Position numbers and translations under genes: made by a program. DNA of 64,000 nucleotides from contig NZ_JANUBZ010000007.1 of NCBI RefSeq assembly GCF_024808665.1, forward strand, positions 1 through 64,000. The letters run 5' to 3'. The notes below the pieces were generated by a model, which ran no database searches, was not told the origin of the DNA, and was given only the letters and a program-made list of their open reading frames with translations. Of this stretch, positions 51,215-60,406 are shown in pieces (positions within the stretch are counted from its first letter, which is position 1; every line of letters begins with the position of its first letter). This DNA is from Mucilaginibacter empetricola. Its GTDB lineage: Bacteria; Bacteroidota; Bacteroidia; Sphingobacteriales; Sphingobacteriaceae.

Positions 51215-51961
51215 ATGAAACGTATATTTTTTTTGTTAGCTGCCATCCTGCTTCTTTCAACCGGGGCGTTTGCGCAAACTATTAAGGTTGCTGCTGCCGC
51301 TAACCTGCAAGGCATTATAAAAGTTTTACAAGCCGATTTCAAGAAAAAAACTGGAATAGAAATTGAACCAATTATAGGGTCATCGGGCAATTTGGTGGCA
51401 CAAATAAAAAACGGGGCGCCATATGATCTATTCCTCTCGGCAGATATGGGTTTCCCTGAAACGTTGTTTAAAGATGGCTTTAGCACAAAAAGCCCGGTGA
51501 TTTACGCGCGTGGCAGCCTCATTATATGCAGCAACCAGGATATCGGCTTTGAAAATTGGGAAAGAGTGTTGTTAACCCATCGCGTGCAAAAAATAGCGAT
51601 TGCAAACCCTGCCATTGCGCCTTACGGAAAAGCTGCCGAAGAGGTGCTGCAAAAGAAAGACATCCTGGTTAATATTAAATCGAAAATTGTTACCGGCGAG
51701 AGCATTTCGCAAGTAAATACTTATATTACTACAGGGGTTGTTGATGTGGGTTTTACGACGCAGGCCTTGGTAAAAGACCCGGCCAATAAAACGAAACTTT
51801 ACTGGCAGGTTATTGATCCAAATTCGTACTCTCCAATTGAACAGGGCATGGTTTTATTGAAACACGCGGAAGCCAACGTCGATGCAGAAAAGTTTTACCA
51901 ATATATTTTAAGTCCGGCCGCACGGGCAATATTCGCTGAATATGGTTACCTGGTAAAATAA
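51215..51961 (+). CDS. modA: molybdate ABC transporter substrate-binding protein
   Basis: 248 aa. Signal peptide (1-20, FAQ cleavage) and ModA fold: KVAAAANLQGIIKVLQADF (about 24-42), IIGSSGNLVAQIKNGAPYDLFLSADM (ligand-binding serines), IANPAIAPYGKAAEE and VDVGFTTQAL. It binds molybdate or tungstate in the periplasm. The permease and ATPase genes follow, but a 306-bp gap holding a repeat element separates them. Confidence 0.93.
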   Translation: MKRIFFLLAAILLLSTGAFAQTIKVAAAANLQGIIKVLQADFKKKTGIEIEPIIGSSGNLVAQIKNGAPYDLFLSADMGFPETLFKDGFSTKSPVIYARGSLIICSNQDIGFENWERVLLTHRVQKIAIANPAIAPYGKAAEEVLQKKDILVNIKSKIVTGESISQVNTYITTGVVDVGFTTQALVKDPANKTKLYWQVIDPNSYSPIEQGMVLLKHAEANVDAEKFYQYILSPAARAIFAEYGYLVK

Positions 51962-51976
51962 ATTATTAAGTAAGAT

Positions 51977-52220
51977 TGTCATACTGAGTGATAAAATCCG
52001 TGGACTATGAAGGTGAAATGACAATGATGCGCCATAGGTGCAAAATATCGGTAGAAATATTGTTGTGACCAATTTTAGCGTGCTGTAGGTACGCCACCTT
52101 GCCAGCGTATAGGTTTCGTACCGATGGCACGAAATGATTATTGTTTTTTCTCTACCGATATTTGACCCCGATGGGGTCATTCACGCTGAAAAACTTACGA
52201 AGTTTTGAAAACTTCGTAAG
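51977..52220 (-). repeat. ~245-bp hairpin-rich dispersed repeat, copy 2 (inside the mod operon)
   Basis: Inverted relative to copy 1 at 20824-21071. Perfect 13-bp arms AAATATCGGTAGA (52043-52055) and 52151-52163 enclose a long inner hairpin. GACCCC-GAT-GGGGTC follows (52164-52178). A 27-bp palindrome (52194-52220, arms CTTACGAAGTTTT) closes the element. It occupies most of the gap between modA and modB. Confidence 0.85.
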
Positions 52221-52267
52221 TTTAATACCGCTAGAAGATTCTAGAAATATAACCATCTCTTTTTTAA

Positions 52268-52939
52268 ATGGATTTTGCTCCTATTTGGCTTACGTTAAAA
52301 TTAGCATGTGTAACCACGTTGCTGTTGCTGGCTATTGGCTTGCCTGTAGCCTGGTGGCTTTCAAAAGGGCGATCATTCTTTAAAATTATTATAGAAGCCA
52401 TTATTACCATGCCATTGGTTTTGCCGCCATCGGTATTGGGTTTTTATTTGTTGCTGGCTTTTAGTCCGCAGCAGGGAGTGGGCAAATGGTTGCAGCAAAC
52501 CTTCAACATTCAGTTTGTATTTTCATTTCAGGGCCTAGTGCTGGCCTCTGTTATTTATAGTATGCCATTTATGCTGGGTCCTATTAAATCAGCATTACAA
52601 CAGCTGCCGGTCTCTTTGTCGCAGGCATCATATTCTTTGGGGAAAAGCAGATGGCAAACCTTTATACGGGTGCTGCTGCCTAATATTAAACCATCATTAT
52701 TAACGGCCATAGTGCTAACCTTTGCGCATACGCTAGGCGAATTTGGAGTGGTATTGATGATAGGCGGCAATATCCCCAATGTTACGCGCGTAGCGTCCAT
52801 TGCCGTTTATGATTCGGTTGAGCAGATGGATTACCATGCGGCCAATGTGTATTCTTTTATCCTTTTTGCCATTACTTTTGTGTTGGTAACAAGTGTATTT
52901 ATTTTCAATAAGTATCAGTTAAAAAGCCCGCTGGAATGA
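52268..52939 (+). CDS. modB: molybdate ABC transporter permease
   Basis: 223 aa, five or six membrane helices. The ATPase-contact EAA loop (SQASYSLGKSRWQTFIRVLLPNIKPS) is near residues 117-142 and a later helix has THTLGEFGVVLMIGGNIP, characteristic of ModB. Inner membrane. Overlaps modC by 4 bp (ATGA). Confidence 0.94.
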   Translation: MDFAPIWLTLKLACVTTLLLLAIGLPVAWWLSKGRSFFKIIIEAIITMPLVLPPSVLGFYLLLAFSPQQGVGKWLQQTFNIQFVFSFQGLVLASVIYSMPFMLGPIKSALQQLPVSLSQASYSLGKSRWQTFIRVLLPNIKPSLLTAIVLTFAHTLGEFGVVLMIGGNIPNVTRVASIAVYDSVEQMDYHAANVYSFILFAITFVLVTSVFIFNKYQLKSPLE

Positions 52940-53571
52940 TCTGCATCGACATAGAAAAAAAAATAAAAACCTACCAGGGGCAGCAGGCACTAAAAGTTTC
53001 CGGAGACTTTGCCGCCGGGAGCATCGTTAAAATTAATGGCCCATCCGGAGCAGGAAAAACTACATTTTTAAAAATTGTTGCTGGGTTTATCCAACCGGAA
53101 AGAGGCAATATTATTGTTAATGATAGGGTTTGGTTAGATACCGCTTTAAAAATATCCTTATCGCCCAAAAAAAGAATGGCCGGCTTTGTTTTCCAGGATT
53201 ATGCGCTGTTCCCCAACATGACGGTGAAAGAACACCTGGAATACGCCACGGCCGATAATGAATGGATAAACCATCTGCTTAAAATTGGCAAGCTGGAAAC
53301 CTTAACTACACATAAACCCCAATATTTATCGGGCGGGCAGCAGCAGCGGTTGGCTATTTTGCGGGCGCTGGCTACCAAACCACAACTACTACTGATGGAT
53401 GAGCCATTTTCAGCACTCGACCCGGAGAATAAAACTGCTTTGATCAATGAGCTTAAACTTGTTTTTAATAAGTTGGGCACAACCGTGTTTATGGTAAGCC
53501 ACAACCCGCAGGAGCTGGAGGAATTGGCCGCAGGTTTGGGTAAGTCTTCAACGCTTTTTATCAACAATTAA
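52936..53571 (+). CDS. modC: molybdate ABC transporter ATP-binding protein, short form
   Basis: 211 aa. Walker A GPSGAGKTT (about 35-43), Q-loop FVFQDYALFPNM (about 84-95), signature LSGGQQQRLA (about 132-141), Walker B LLLMDEPFSALD (about 153-164) and H-loop MVSHN. It lacks the C-terminal TOBE/molybdate-binding domain of classical ModC, so it cannot sense oxyanion inside the cell by that route. Confidence 0.93.
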   Translation: MICIDIEKKIKTYQGQQALKVSGDFAAGSIVKINGPSGAGKTTFLKIVAGFIQPERGNIIVNDRVWLDTALKISLSPKKRMAGFVFQDYALFPNMTVKEHLEYATADNEWINHLLKIGKLETLTTHKPQYLSGGQQQRLAILRALATKPQLLLMDEPFSALDPENKTALINELKLVFNKLGTTVFMVSHNPQELEELAAGLGKSSTLFINN

Positions 53572-53624
53572 AAACTTAGTTCTTCCCATTTGCGCGGTTG
53601 GTGTTTCTTTATATATTTGGTATA

Positions 53625-55523
53625 ATGAAAACCAAACCTATCCTAATAATTGCGGCTATTGTTATAGTTGCTGTAAGCGCTTTTTTCCTGTTTCACAAAA
53701 AAAAGACTGTCGCCAACTCAGATGAAATAACGGAGTTTTTATTCAAGTTTGACAATGGAGTTATCGCGGGTAATGCCGATTCGCTCATGACTTTTTTTCA
53801 GTTTGATAAAAAATCAAAAGGGCTCAAAAATCTCGCTAATATATTGGCCGGAGGAAAAAAAGGTGATGGTTCAAAGCCGCTTACAATTATTAAACTTGAT
53901 ATAGGAAAAGCCATCATCAGTATCGATAAAAATGGCCTTGTCACTGCAAAAATCCCTATTACATTCAGTTATACTAACTTAAACGACAAGCAATCAGTAC
54001 TCATATTAAAAATTCATAAGGTTGCAGCCAATAATTTAAAAATTGTGCAAGCTGATGCCCGGCAGTTTTTAACTGACTATACGGATTATGAAACTTATGC
54101 AAGAAACAGCATGCATATTGATAATACCACATATAGCGCTATAACATTAGCGTCTTTCAAAACGGCCGATCAATTAAAAACAAGGTACGATAGCGTGTTG
54201 TGGTTTGAACATATTGATGGTAAAACATTTTATTATGTTATAAAGGGTAAGCTAAACAAAAGGTTCTATTGGAATTTGGAACAAAAAGAAAAAGAGACAC
54301 CCACCTATAAAATGGGACTGGTAAATCCAGATCTTAAAGAGATTATACCTACCGAGTACGATTTAATCCATAACGTTGGTGGCACTATTGACGGATTAGT
54401 AGAAGTAGAAATGAATGAAAAAAAAGGGCTTTATAATCTGAACGGAAAAAATGTAGTAGTAGTGATTTATGACCAGATTATTCCGTTAAATGACGATAGT
54501 AATTTAGCATTACTGAGGAAGGACGACAACTATTTTTATTTAAAGAAAGATACGACAGTAACAGATAAAATAGATGGTTTTAAAATTGCCGATGCGTTGC
54601 CAAAATTCAAAAACTATGATAATTCCTATTCTATGTCTGGCGCATCATCGAAAAATATAATGGAATATAATGAACGTGGGAATATCACGTCACTCATTAC
54701 ACCTCCATCATATTTAGTTGATTTACAAATACTTAACCAATTCATTAATTTAAACAACCCTTTAAGAAAAGGTGGGATAGATGGAGAAGAAGTTGATCCT
54801 GGCAGTAAAAATGTGGCTATAAAATATAATGGGACAGAGAGTGACGATAAAAACTGGTTTACAAGCGTTTTTTATTCTATTGTGGACGATTTCTGGGATG
54901 GTCGCGGTGGGCTTTATCAAAAATCCGAAACCAAAAAAGTTTTATTTGTTGATAAAAAACAAAATAAAATACTGGGATTTGAGGCTGATGGATTTATGGA
55001 AGATGATGGTGAAGAAGGTGAAGGATCTTTCCCAATATCAACAAAATGCAGTGAAAACCATATCAGGGCGATTGACGACACATTGTTCGAATATAAAACC
55101 TCATCTGCTTTTAGCGATCCATTAAGCGAAAAGGACACCATAAACGAAGGTACTTATTATAGTTATTTACACATCAAAAATGGCAAACTTGAGACTTTAC
55201 CCAATACCCGGATATTTGGCTGTACCAAATATGTTAAAATGGATGATTCATATTTAGATGGCTGTTTTATTATAACTAATAAGCGACAGGACCATGTGAA
55301 TGCAGAATTATTGGAATATATGAAGAACGAAATATATGCATCATACGGTTATAAATTTAAGACCGATAAATGGACAAACGCATTTAGATATCGCTTTGAC
55401 AGGTATGACGGTGCAAAAAACGTAACCGTAAACGATTCATTAACCGATATAGAAAAATATAACATCAACTGGATAAACAGTAAACTCAGCTCACTGAAAC
55501 AAACTACTCTTGCTGCCCAATGA
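53625..55523 (+). CDS. membrane-anchored protein with WG-repeat-like region
   Basis: 632 aa from ATG at 53625 (MKTKPILI); an upstream in-frame TTG is unlikely. One N-terminal membrane helix (about 4-23), then an extracytoplasmic NTF2-like stretch (about 35-150) and WG-like repeats (about 225-320; MGLVNPDLKEIIPTEYDLI and KGLYNLNGKNVVVVIYDQI). The rest is unassigned, with an acidic patch near residue 465. Overlaps the DUF2306 gene by 4 bp. Function unknown. Confidence 0.65.
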   Translation: MKTKPILIIAAIVIVAVSAFFLFHKKKTVANSDEITEFLFKFDNGVIAGNADSLMTFFQFDKKSKGLKNLANILAGGKKGDGSKPLTIIKLDIGKAIISIDKNGLVTAKIPITFSYTNLNDKQSVLILKIHKVAANNLKIVQADARQFLTDYTDYETYARNSMHIDNTTYSAITLASFKTADQLKTRYDSVLWFEHIDGKTFYYVIKGKLNKRFYWNLEQKEKETPTYKMGLVNPDLKEIIPTEYDLIHNVGGTIDGLVEVEMNEKKGLYNLNGKNVVVVIYDQIIPLNDDSNLALLRKDDNYFYLKKDTTVTDKIDGFKIADALPKFKNYDNSYSMSGASSKNIMEYNERGNITSLITPPSYLVDLQILNQFINLNNPLRKGGIDGEEVDPGSKNVAIKYNGTESDDKNWFTSVFYSIVDDFWDGRGGLYQKSETKKVLFVDKKQNKILGFEADGFMEDDGEEGEGSFPISTKCSENHIRAIDDTLFEYKTSSAFSDPLSEKDTINEGTYYSYLHIKNGKLETLPNTRIFGCTKYVKMDDSYLDGCFIITNKRQDHVNAELLEYMKNEIYASYGYKFKTDKWTNAFRYRFDRYDGAKNVTVNDSLTDIEKYNINWINSKLSSLKQTTLAAQ

Positions 55524-56173
55524 AAATAGTATTAAGGCTGCTGTGGTATTTTGCTTTTTTATGGGTGGCAATGTTGTGCATTGGCGTGTTTGTTTTATAC
55601 TCTGGTTTTTTTAAAATTCATGGCTCTTTTTTAGATATCAAACAAGCCGCCGTTAAAACGGGCTGGTATTTGCCGGCTTTTTATTGCCATATTATTGGCA
55701 GCAGCTTAATACTATTTGTGGGGTTTTTCCAATTCTCTAAAATGGTGTACAACAACCGGCCCTTGCATAAGGCTTTAGGTAAGCTGTATGTATTTGGTGT
55801 TTTGTTTTTTTCGGCACCGGGCGCTTATGTGATGACTTTATTTGTGAATCGCGGCAGTTGGGTGTTTGCCTCGTTTTTTATACAGAACACGCTATGGGTT
55901 GCCTTTACGCTCTCGGCCTGGCTGTTGATTAAAAAGGGCAAGGTAACCAGCCATGTTTATATGATGCGCAGGAGTTATGCCCTTGCCTTTGCAGCGGTAA
56001 CCCTGCGGTTTTACATTTGGGCATTAACAGAATTTGGCCACGGTGTAAACTTCGCCAACAACTATATTATTATTGCATTTTTAAGCTGGGTGCCTAATCT
56101 TATTGTAGCCGAACTGATTAACTATTTTGATACCACAAGAATTTCACCAATTGGATCGAATAACGCCAACTAA
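55520..56173 (+). CDS. DUF2306-type membrane protein
   Basis: 217 aa with about six membrane helices. The block HKALGKLYVFGVLFFSAPGAYVM (about 75-97) and HVYMMRRSYALAFAAVTLRFY (about 150-170) fit DUF2306 proteins, which carry conserved histidines and may bind haem or metal; this is not proven. Overlaps the preceding gene (ATGA), indicating co-translation. Confidence 0.8.
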   Translation: MKIVLRLLWYFAFLWVAMLCIGVFVLYSGFFKIHGSFLDIKQAAVKTGWYLPAFYCHIIGSSLILFVGFFQFSKMVYNNRPLHKALGKLYVFGVLFFSAPGAYVMTLFVNRGSWVFASFFIQNTLWVAFTLSAWLLIKKGKVTSHVYMMRRSYALAFAAVTLRFYIWALTEFGHGVNFANNYIIIAFLSWVPNLIVAELINYFDTTRISPIGSNNAN

Positions 56174-56217
56174 ACAATAGCGTAAATGTCTATCCAATTG
56201 GTGAAAAATTGCACTTC

Positions 56218-56796
56218 TTACAATACTGCCAGTATCGATTTCACGGATGCTCTTTTTGTGTAATCTTTATCAAAATGCACATAAATGATTTTGCCTGATT
56301 GATCAATAACATAAGTAGCCGGAACAGGTAGCACATGGTCGGTGTTGCCATTATTCTTTTCCAGGTCGACACCATAGTTTTTAAGTTTGCCTAATAGTTC
56401 GGCGTCCACCGTATAATTAACCTGGTAAGCCTTCATAATGGTATAGCCCTTATCCTGTATTATTGAAAACGAGGCATGCGTTTTATCAATAGTCTTATTG
56501 ATATTTTCGCCGGTTTCGGGTGTTACGCCAACTACATATGCGCCTTTACCGGTTAACAACTGTAGTGAATCCTGCAATTCCTTAATTTGTTTATTGCAAT
56601 ACGGGCACCACTGTCCCCGGTAAAAAAACAGCACTACCGCTTTGTGCGATTTAAGCAAACTTTTAAGACTAAGCGTTTTGCCAGCATTATCAACTGCTGC
56701 GAATTTTGGCGCCGTCTCGCCGGTTTTAAGGCCGGTTTGTGCAAACAGGTTTAGGGTTAATAATACACAACCCACCATTAGTAAATACTTTTTCAT
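56218..56796 (-). CDS. exported peroxiredoxin / AhpC-TSA family protein
   Basis: 192 aa. Signal peptide (1-19), then a thioredoxin fold with FFYRGQWCPYCNKQIKELQ near residue 55-73. CPYC offers the peroxidatic cysteine and a neighbour cysteine as in bacterioferritin-comigratory/thioredoxin-like peroxiredoxins. cis-Pro motif VPATYVIDQSGKI lies near 158. Probably a periplasmic thiol peroxidase or oxidoreductase. It stands upstream of a sigma/anti-sigma pair on the same strand, in a redox-rich stretch. Confidence 0.88.
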   Translation of the reverse strand: MKKYLLMVGCVLLTLNLFAQTGLKTGETAPKFAAVDNAGKTLSLKSLLKSHKAVVLFFYRGQWCPYCNKQIKELQDSLQLLTGKGAYVVGVTPETGENINKTIDKTHASFSIIQDKGYTIMKAYQVNYTVDAELLGKLKNYGVDLEKNNGNTDHVLPVPATYVIDQSGKIIYVHFDKDYTKRASVKSILAVL

Positions 56797-56947
56797 GATA
56801 TCTTTTTTTTTAATTAATTAAAAAAGAAGGGGGCAAATTCCCCCTCCTCTCAAACAACACAACTTAAATTTTACTTATCATGTCTTCCAACATTTACTGC
56901 TTTGTCGTGCAACATCACAAAACCTTACAAACTATTTTTAATAATTT

Positions 56948-57220
56948 CTATTTGTTTAGTTCTTCCTCAATACGCTCCTGCAATTCGTTCTTAAAGTCTT
57001 CATCCAACTTTACTCCCGGCTTTGTAGCGCTGTGAAAAAGCTGCTGTACCATTTCGTTTATCATGCGGCTTTGCTTTTTGTAGATGCGGCAAAACGAGCA
57101 TCCGTATAAATGAATCCGCAGCTCTATCATCTCCTTAAAAGTAAGTCGGGAGGTGGCTCTCTTATCAATCAAAAAAGTAGCCTGTTTACAGTTATATATA
57201 ATTTTTTTCAAATAGCTCAT
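56948..57220 (-). CDS. small zinc-binding (ZAS-type) anti-sigma factor
   Basis: 90 aa, no membrane segment. CKQAT near the start and RLTFKEMIELRIHLYGCSFC (about 25-44) give the ZAS-type HxxxCxxC zinc site, followed by a helical C-terminus. Such small soluble ZAS proteins hold an ECF sigma and release it when thiols are oxidised. It starts 11 bp after the sigma gene, so the pair is co-transcribed. Confidence 0.8.
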   Translation of the reverse strand: MSYLKKIIYNCKQATFLIDKRATSRLTFKEMIELRIHLYGCSFCRIYKKQSRMINEMVQQLFHSATKPGVKLDEDFKNELQERIEEELNK

Positions 57221-57231
57221 GGTTGTATTGT

Positions 57232-57786
57232 TTAAATCCAGTTTTTCTGAAGGCAGGCCCTCAGGTTTAATTTAGCCCGATGAATAATCACCCAGAAGTT
57301 TGACGCCGTAACCTTTAATTCAACACAAATGGTATCGGTAGGCTCCTCGTCAATATGTTTCATAGTAAACACAGCCATCCATAAGGCAGGCAGTTTTTCC
57401 ATACATTTTTTTAGGATAGTATCAAACTCCTTATTAACCAGCTGATCTTTATCTTCAATACCAAATTCTTTTGGCCCATGTTCGGCAACCCAATGTCCAT
57501 CCTCCTCAAAAAAATCGTGCTGCTCCTCTTCAGCTTTCTGCACCTCTATGTTTTTTAATCCTGAAGATTTTTTACGGTAAACGTCAATAATTTTATTCCG
57601 GAGGATAGCTGTGAGCCACGTTCGTTCCGAGCTTTTACCTTCAAAAGTTGCTACTTTCTCCAGCGCAGCCAAAAAAGTTTCCTGCACCAGGTCCTTCGCC
57701 TGCTCTTCGTCATTAACGCGGGTTATAGCATAAGCATACAGATAGTCGGCATGGGTAGCTACCCATTGATGAGGGTTTAAAATCAT
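57232..57786 (-). CDS. ECF RNA polymerase sigma factor
   Basis: 184 aa from ATG at 57786 (MILNPHQWV); upstream in-frame codons are basic and not family-like. Region 2 (about 10-75; DEEQAKDLVQETFLAALEKVATFEGKSSERTWLTAILRNKIID) and region 4 (about 120-180; MEKLPALWMAVFTMKHIDEEPTDTICVELKVTASNFWVIIHRAKLNLRACLQ) are intact. It is followed by a ZAS anti-sigma. A typical oxidative or envelope stress switch; targets may include the nearby peroxiredoxin. Confidence 0.92.
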   Translation of the reverse strand: MILNPHQWVATHADYLYAYAITRVNDEEQAKDLVQETFLAALEKVATFEGKSSERTWLTAILRNKIIDVYRKKSSGLKNIEVQKAEEEQHDFFEEDGHWVAEHGPKEFGIEDKDQLVNKEFDTILKKCMEKLPALWMAVFTMKHIDEEPTDTICVELKVTASNFWVIIHRAKLNLRACLQKNWI

Positions 57787-58006
57787 AACAAAAAATATAC
57801 TGTTAAATGTAATTGCGTCAAATGTCTTACCCCTTAGTCGTTTCCGTTTACTAAACCTTACAAGAAAATTAAAACTAAATGGAACAAGTTTGTACAAGTT
57901 GATTCATTTAGTTTTCTGAAAATAAAAAGTTCTACTTTTATTGTAAGGAATTAATTACTACGCCGACTAAGCCCGTAAAGACCATAAATTTAAATCAATA
58001 AAACTT

Positions 58007-58816
58007 ATGAAACCGATTAAAATATTTGTGCTGGCTGCCTTTCTGATAACTGCGACCCTGGGTACAACAGCCTTTATAAAAGCAAAACACATAGCTAAAC
58101 CAGCCGCTGATGATAAAGGATTTGTAGTTGTTGAGTTATATACATCAGAGGGTTGTTCCAGCTGCCCACCGGCCGATAACCTGGTATCAAAAATACAGAA
58201 AGAAAACGCCGATAAGCCCGTTTACATACTAGCCTACCATGTTGACTACTGGAACCGCCTAGGCTGGAAGGACCAGTTTAGCAGTGCCGATTTTTCGAAA
58301 AGGCAACATGATTATGCCAATTTTCTGAATATCAATTCCGTTTATACCCCTCAGATTGTTATTAACGGCCAGACTGAATTTGTAGGCTCAGAAGAAGGGA
58401 CTTTGCGCAATGCTGTAAAAACCAATCTTCAAAAAGCGCCATGGGCACAGCTAACTTTAAATGCGGCATCAATTGATCAAAAACATGCCGATTTAAAATA
58501 TACTGCCGGAGGTATCGATAAAAACACAGTTCTTGAAGTGGCGGTATTGCAAAAGAATGCACAAACCAAAGTGCTTAGCGGCGAGAACGGCGGCCACACT
58601 TTATCACACATTCAAATTGTGCGCAAATTACAGGAAGTGAAACTGACCAAAAATGGCGGTTTGGTAAGTATATCTCTCCCTAAAGATTTCGATGCCAAAA
58701 GCTGGGAAATTATAGGCTTTTTACAAAACACATCAACCGGCATTATTTCGGCCGCTGCAAAAGTTTCATTCCCCACAGAAGTAAGCACTTCTGCAATGGT
58801 AAAAAGTTCTAAATAA
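58007..58816 (+). CDS. DUF1223 exported thioredoxin-like protein
   Basis: 269 aa. A signal or anchor helix (about 5-25), then VVELYTSEGCSSCPPADNLV (about 41-60), a CxxC-containing thioredoxin-like start, and HVDYWNRLGWKDQFSS (about 80-95) and VYTPQIVINGQTEFVGS, all diagnostic for DUF1223. Likely a periplasmic thiol-redox or copper-related protein; function not established. Divergent from the sigma gene and followed by a hairpin. Confidence 0.88.
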   Translation: MKPIKIFVLAAFLITATLGTTAFIKAKHIAKPAADDKGFVVVELYTSEGCSSCPPADNLVSKIQKENADKPVYILAYHVDYWNRLGWKDQFSSADFSKRQHDYANFLNINSVYTPQIVINGQTEFVGSEEGTLRNAVKTNLQKAPWAQLTLNAASIDQKHADLKYTAGGIDKNTVLEVAVLQKNAQTKVLSGENGGHTLSHIQIVRKLQEVKLTKNGGLVSISLPKDFDAKSWEIIGFLQNTSTGIISAAAKVSFPTEVSTSAMVKSSK

Positions 58817-58844
58817 TAAATCGTTAATTTTAACTAAATATTTA

Positions 58845-58875
58845 TCCGGTTACTTTACATATGTAAGGTAGCCGG
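58845..58875 (+). terminator. hairpin after the DUF1223 gene
   Basis: TCCGG, TAC and TTACAT on the left pair with ATGTAA, GTA and CCGG on the right with two mismatches. The T-run afterwards is poor (TATTTTG), so it is a moderate terminator candidate. Confidence 0.5.
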
Positions 58876-58909
58876 GTATTTTGCGGCATCTTATTTTTAA
58901 CGATCCATA

Positions 58910-59617
58910 ATGAAAGTTATAAAAGAAAAACACTCGCTGGCTATGCGTTGGTGTCATTGGGTAAACTTCCCCATACTAACCATTATGATATGGAGTGGCA
59001 TGTTAATTTACTGGGCCAATGATGAATACTATATCAGGATATTTGGACATACCTATTTCCGCTTTTTCCCCGATTGGTTTTATAATACACTAAAAATACC
59101 GCACCGCCTATCCGAAGGCATGGCCTTTCATTTTTTATTTATGTGGTTTTTTACGCTTAACGGCCTGCTGTATTTTATTTATACCATCATTTCTGGCGAT
59201 TGGCGCGAGCTGGTGCCCAGGAAAAATTCGTTTAAAGAGGCTTTTTTAGTTGTTCTGCACGATTTGCACATCCGCAAAATGGCGCCACCGCAAAATAAAT
59301 ATAACGCTGCGCAACGCATTGCTTATACCGCCATTATTATAATGGGCTTTGGCTCGGTAATTACCGGACTGGCCATTTACAAACCCGTACAATTTTATTA
59401 TTTAACGTGGATTTGCGGCGGATATCATTTTGCCAGGGTATTGCATTTTATACTAACGCTAGGTTATGTTTTCTTTTTTGTGATCCATATTGTGCAGGTA
59501 ATACTGGCCGGCTGGCGCAATTTCAGCTCTGTTATATCCGGCTTTGAGGTGGTTAATGAAAATCCTAAACCGGCAATTGAAACAACTAACACTGATAATG
59601 ATGAGCCAGCCAAATAA
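58910..59617 (+). CDS. cytochrome b/b6-type integral membrane subunit
   Basis: 235 aa, about five membrane helices. Candidate haem-ligand histidines: MRWCHWVNF (H16), IPHRLSEGMAFHF (about 65-78), YHFARVLHF (about 178-186) and FFVIHIVQV (about 195-203). It resembles thiosulfate-reductase/formate-dehydrogenase cytochrome b (Ni-Fe hydrogenase type). It overlaps the molybdopterin oxidoreductase gene by 20 bp, so it is probably the membrane quinone partner of that enzyme. Confidence 0.87.
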   Translation: MKVIKEKHSLAMRWCHWVNFPILTIMIWSGMLIYWANDEYYIRIFGHTYFRFFPDWFYNTLKIPHRLSEGMAFHFLFMWFFTLNGLLYFIYTIISGDWRELVPRKNSFKEAFLVVLHDLHIRKMAPPQNKYNAAQRIAYTAIIIMGFGSVITGLAIYKPVQFYYLTWICGGYHFARVLHFILTLGYVFFFVIHIVQVILAGWRNFSSVISGFEVVNENPKPAIETTNTDNDEPAK

Positions 59618-60392
59618 AAAGCCCCAAAAAGAGCTCAGCATTGAGCAGAAGATAAACAGGCGCAATTTTATTTCCTTTTCGGCATTTACAGTATTAGCTG
59701 TTGGTGCTTTTGAAGGATGGGAATGGCTTTATAAGTCCCCGCGGGAAGCAGCAGGTGGTATTACTTCAGGTGCGCGCAAGCCATTGCGAAGGGCGCTTAA
59801 TAAAACTGAATTGTTTTTCAGAAGAACGTTTAGCGATAATCACCTGGTAAAAACCTATCCAAAATCAATGGCAGCCAAACACGTGAGAGTCAACAGCGAT
59901 ATTGGTGTTGAAGCTGCAAAGAAGTTTGACCCTGCCACATGGAAACTTCAGGTAAATAAAAAAGGTGGCGAAGTGCTCCAGGTTTCGTTACAGGAGTTGA
60001 TGACCTTGCCCAAAACAGAAATTATTTATGATTTTAAATGTGTAGAGGGTTGGGACCAGATATCGCATTGGGGAGGCGTAAAGTTTAAAGATTTTGTGGA
60101 GCACTATCAACTGGGCGATTATACCAAAATGCAATATGTTGGCATGGAAACACCAGACAAGGCTTATTACATAGGCATTGATATGCCCAGCGCTATGCAC
60201 CCGCAAACCCTGCTGGCATATGAAATGAATGATAAATTATTGCCCCTGCAAAACGGTGCGCCGTTGAGGCTCATTATCCCGGTAAAATATGGCATCAAAA
60301 ATTTAAAACGCATTGGCTCCATTACGTTCAGCAACACCCGCCCGCATGATTATTGGGCCGAGCAGGGATATGATTATTATTCGGGATTGTAA
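59598..60392 (+). CDS. Tat-exported molybdopterin-dependent oxidoreductase (SUOX fold)
   Basis: 264 aa from the ATG pair at 59598. The twin-arginine signal is INRRNFISFSAFTVLAVGAF (about 21-40). The sulfite-oxidase-like fold has the Mo-coordinating cysteine in FKCVEGWDQI (about 145-154), then DMPSAMHPQTLLAYEMN and GAPLRLIIPVKYGIKNLK (about 225-242). Like YedY/MsrP it works with a membrane cytochrome, encoded immediately upstream. The substrate (sulfite, sulfoxide or other) is not readable. The molybdate importer lies 6 kb upstream. Confidence 0.9.
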   Translation: MMSQPNKKPQKELSIEQKINRRNFISFSAFTVLAVGAFEGWEWLYKSPREAAGGITSGARKPLRRALNKTELFFRRTFSDNHLVKTYPKSMAAKHVRVNSDIGVEAAKKFDPATWKLQVNKKGGEVLQVSLQELMTLPKTEIIYDFKCVEGWDQISHWGGVKFKDFVEHYQLGDYTKMQYVGMETPDKAYYIGIDMPSAMHPQTLLAYEMNDKLLPLQNGAPLRLIIPVKYGIKNLKRIGSITFSNTRPHDYWAEQGYDYYSGL

Positions 60393-60406
60393 GTTGACAG
60401 AACTTT

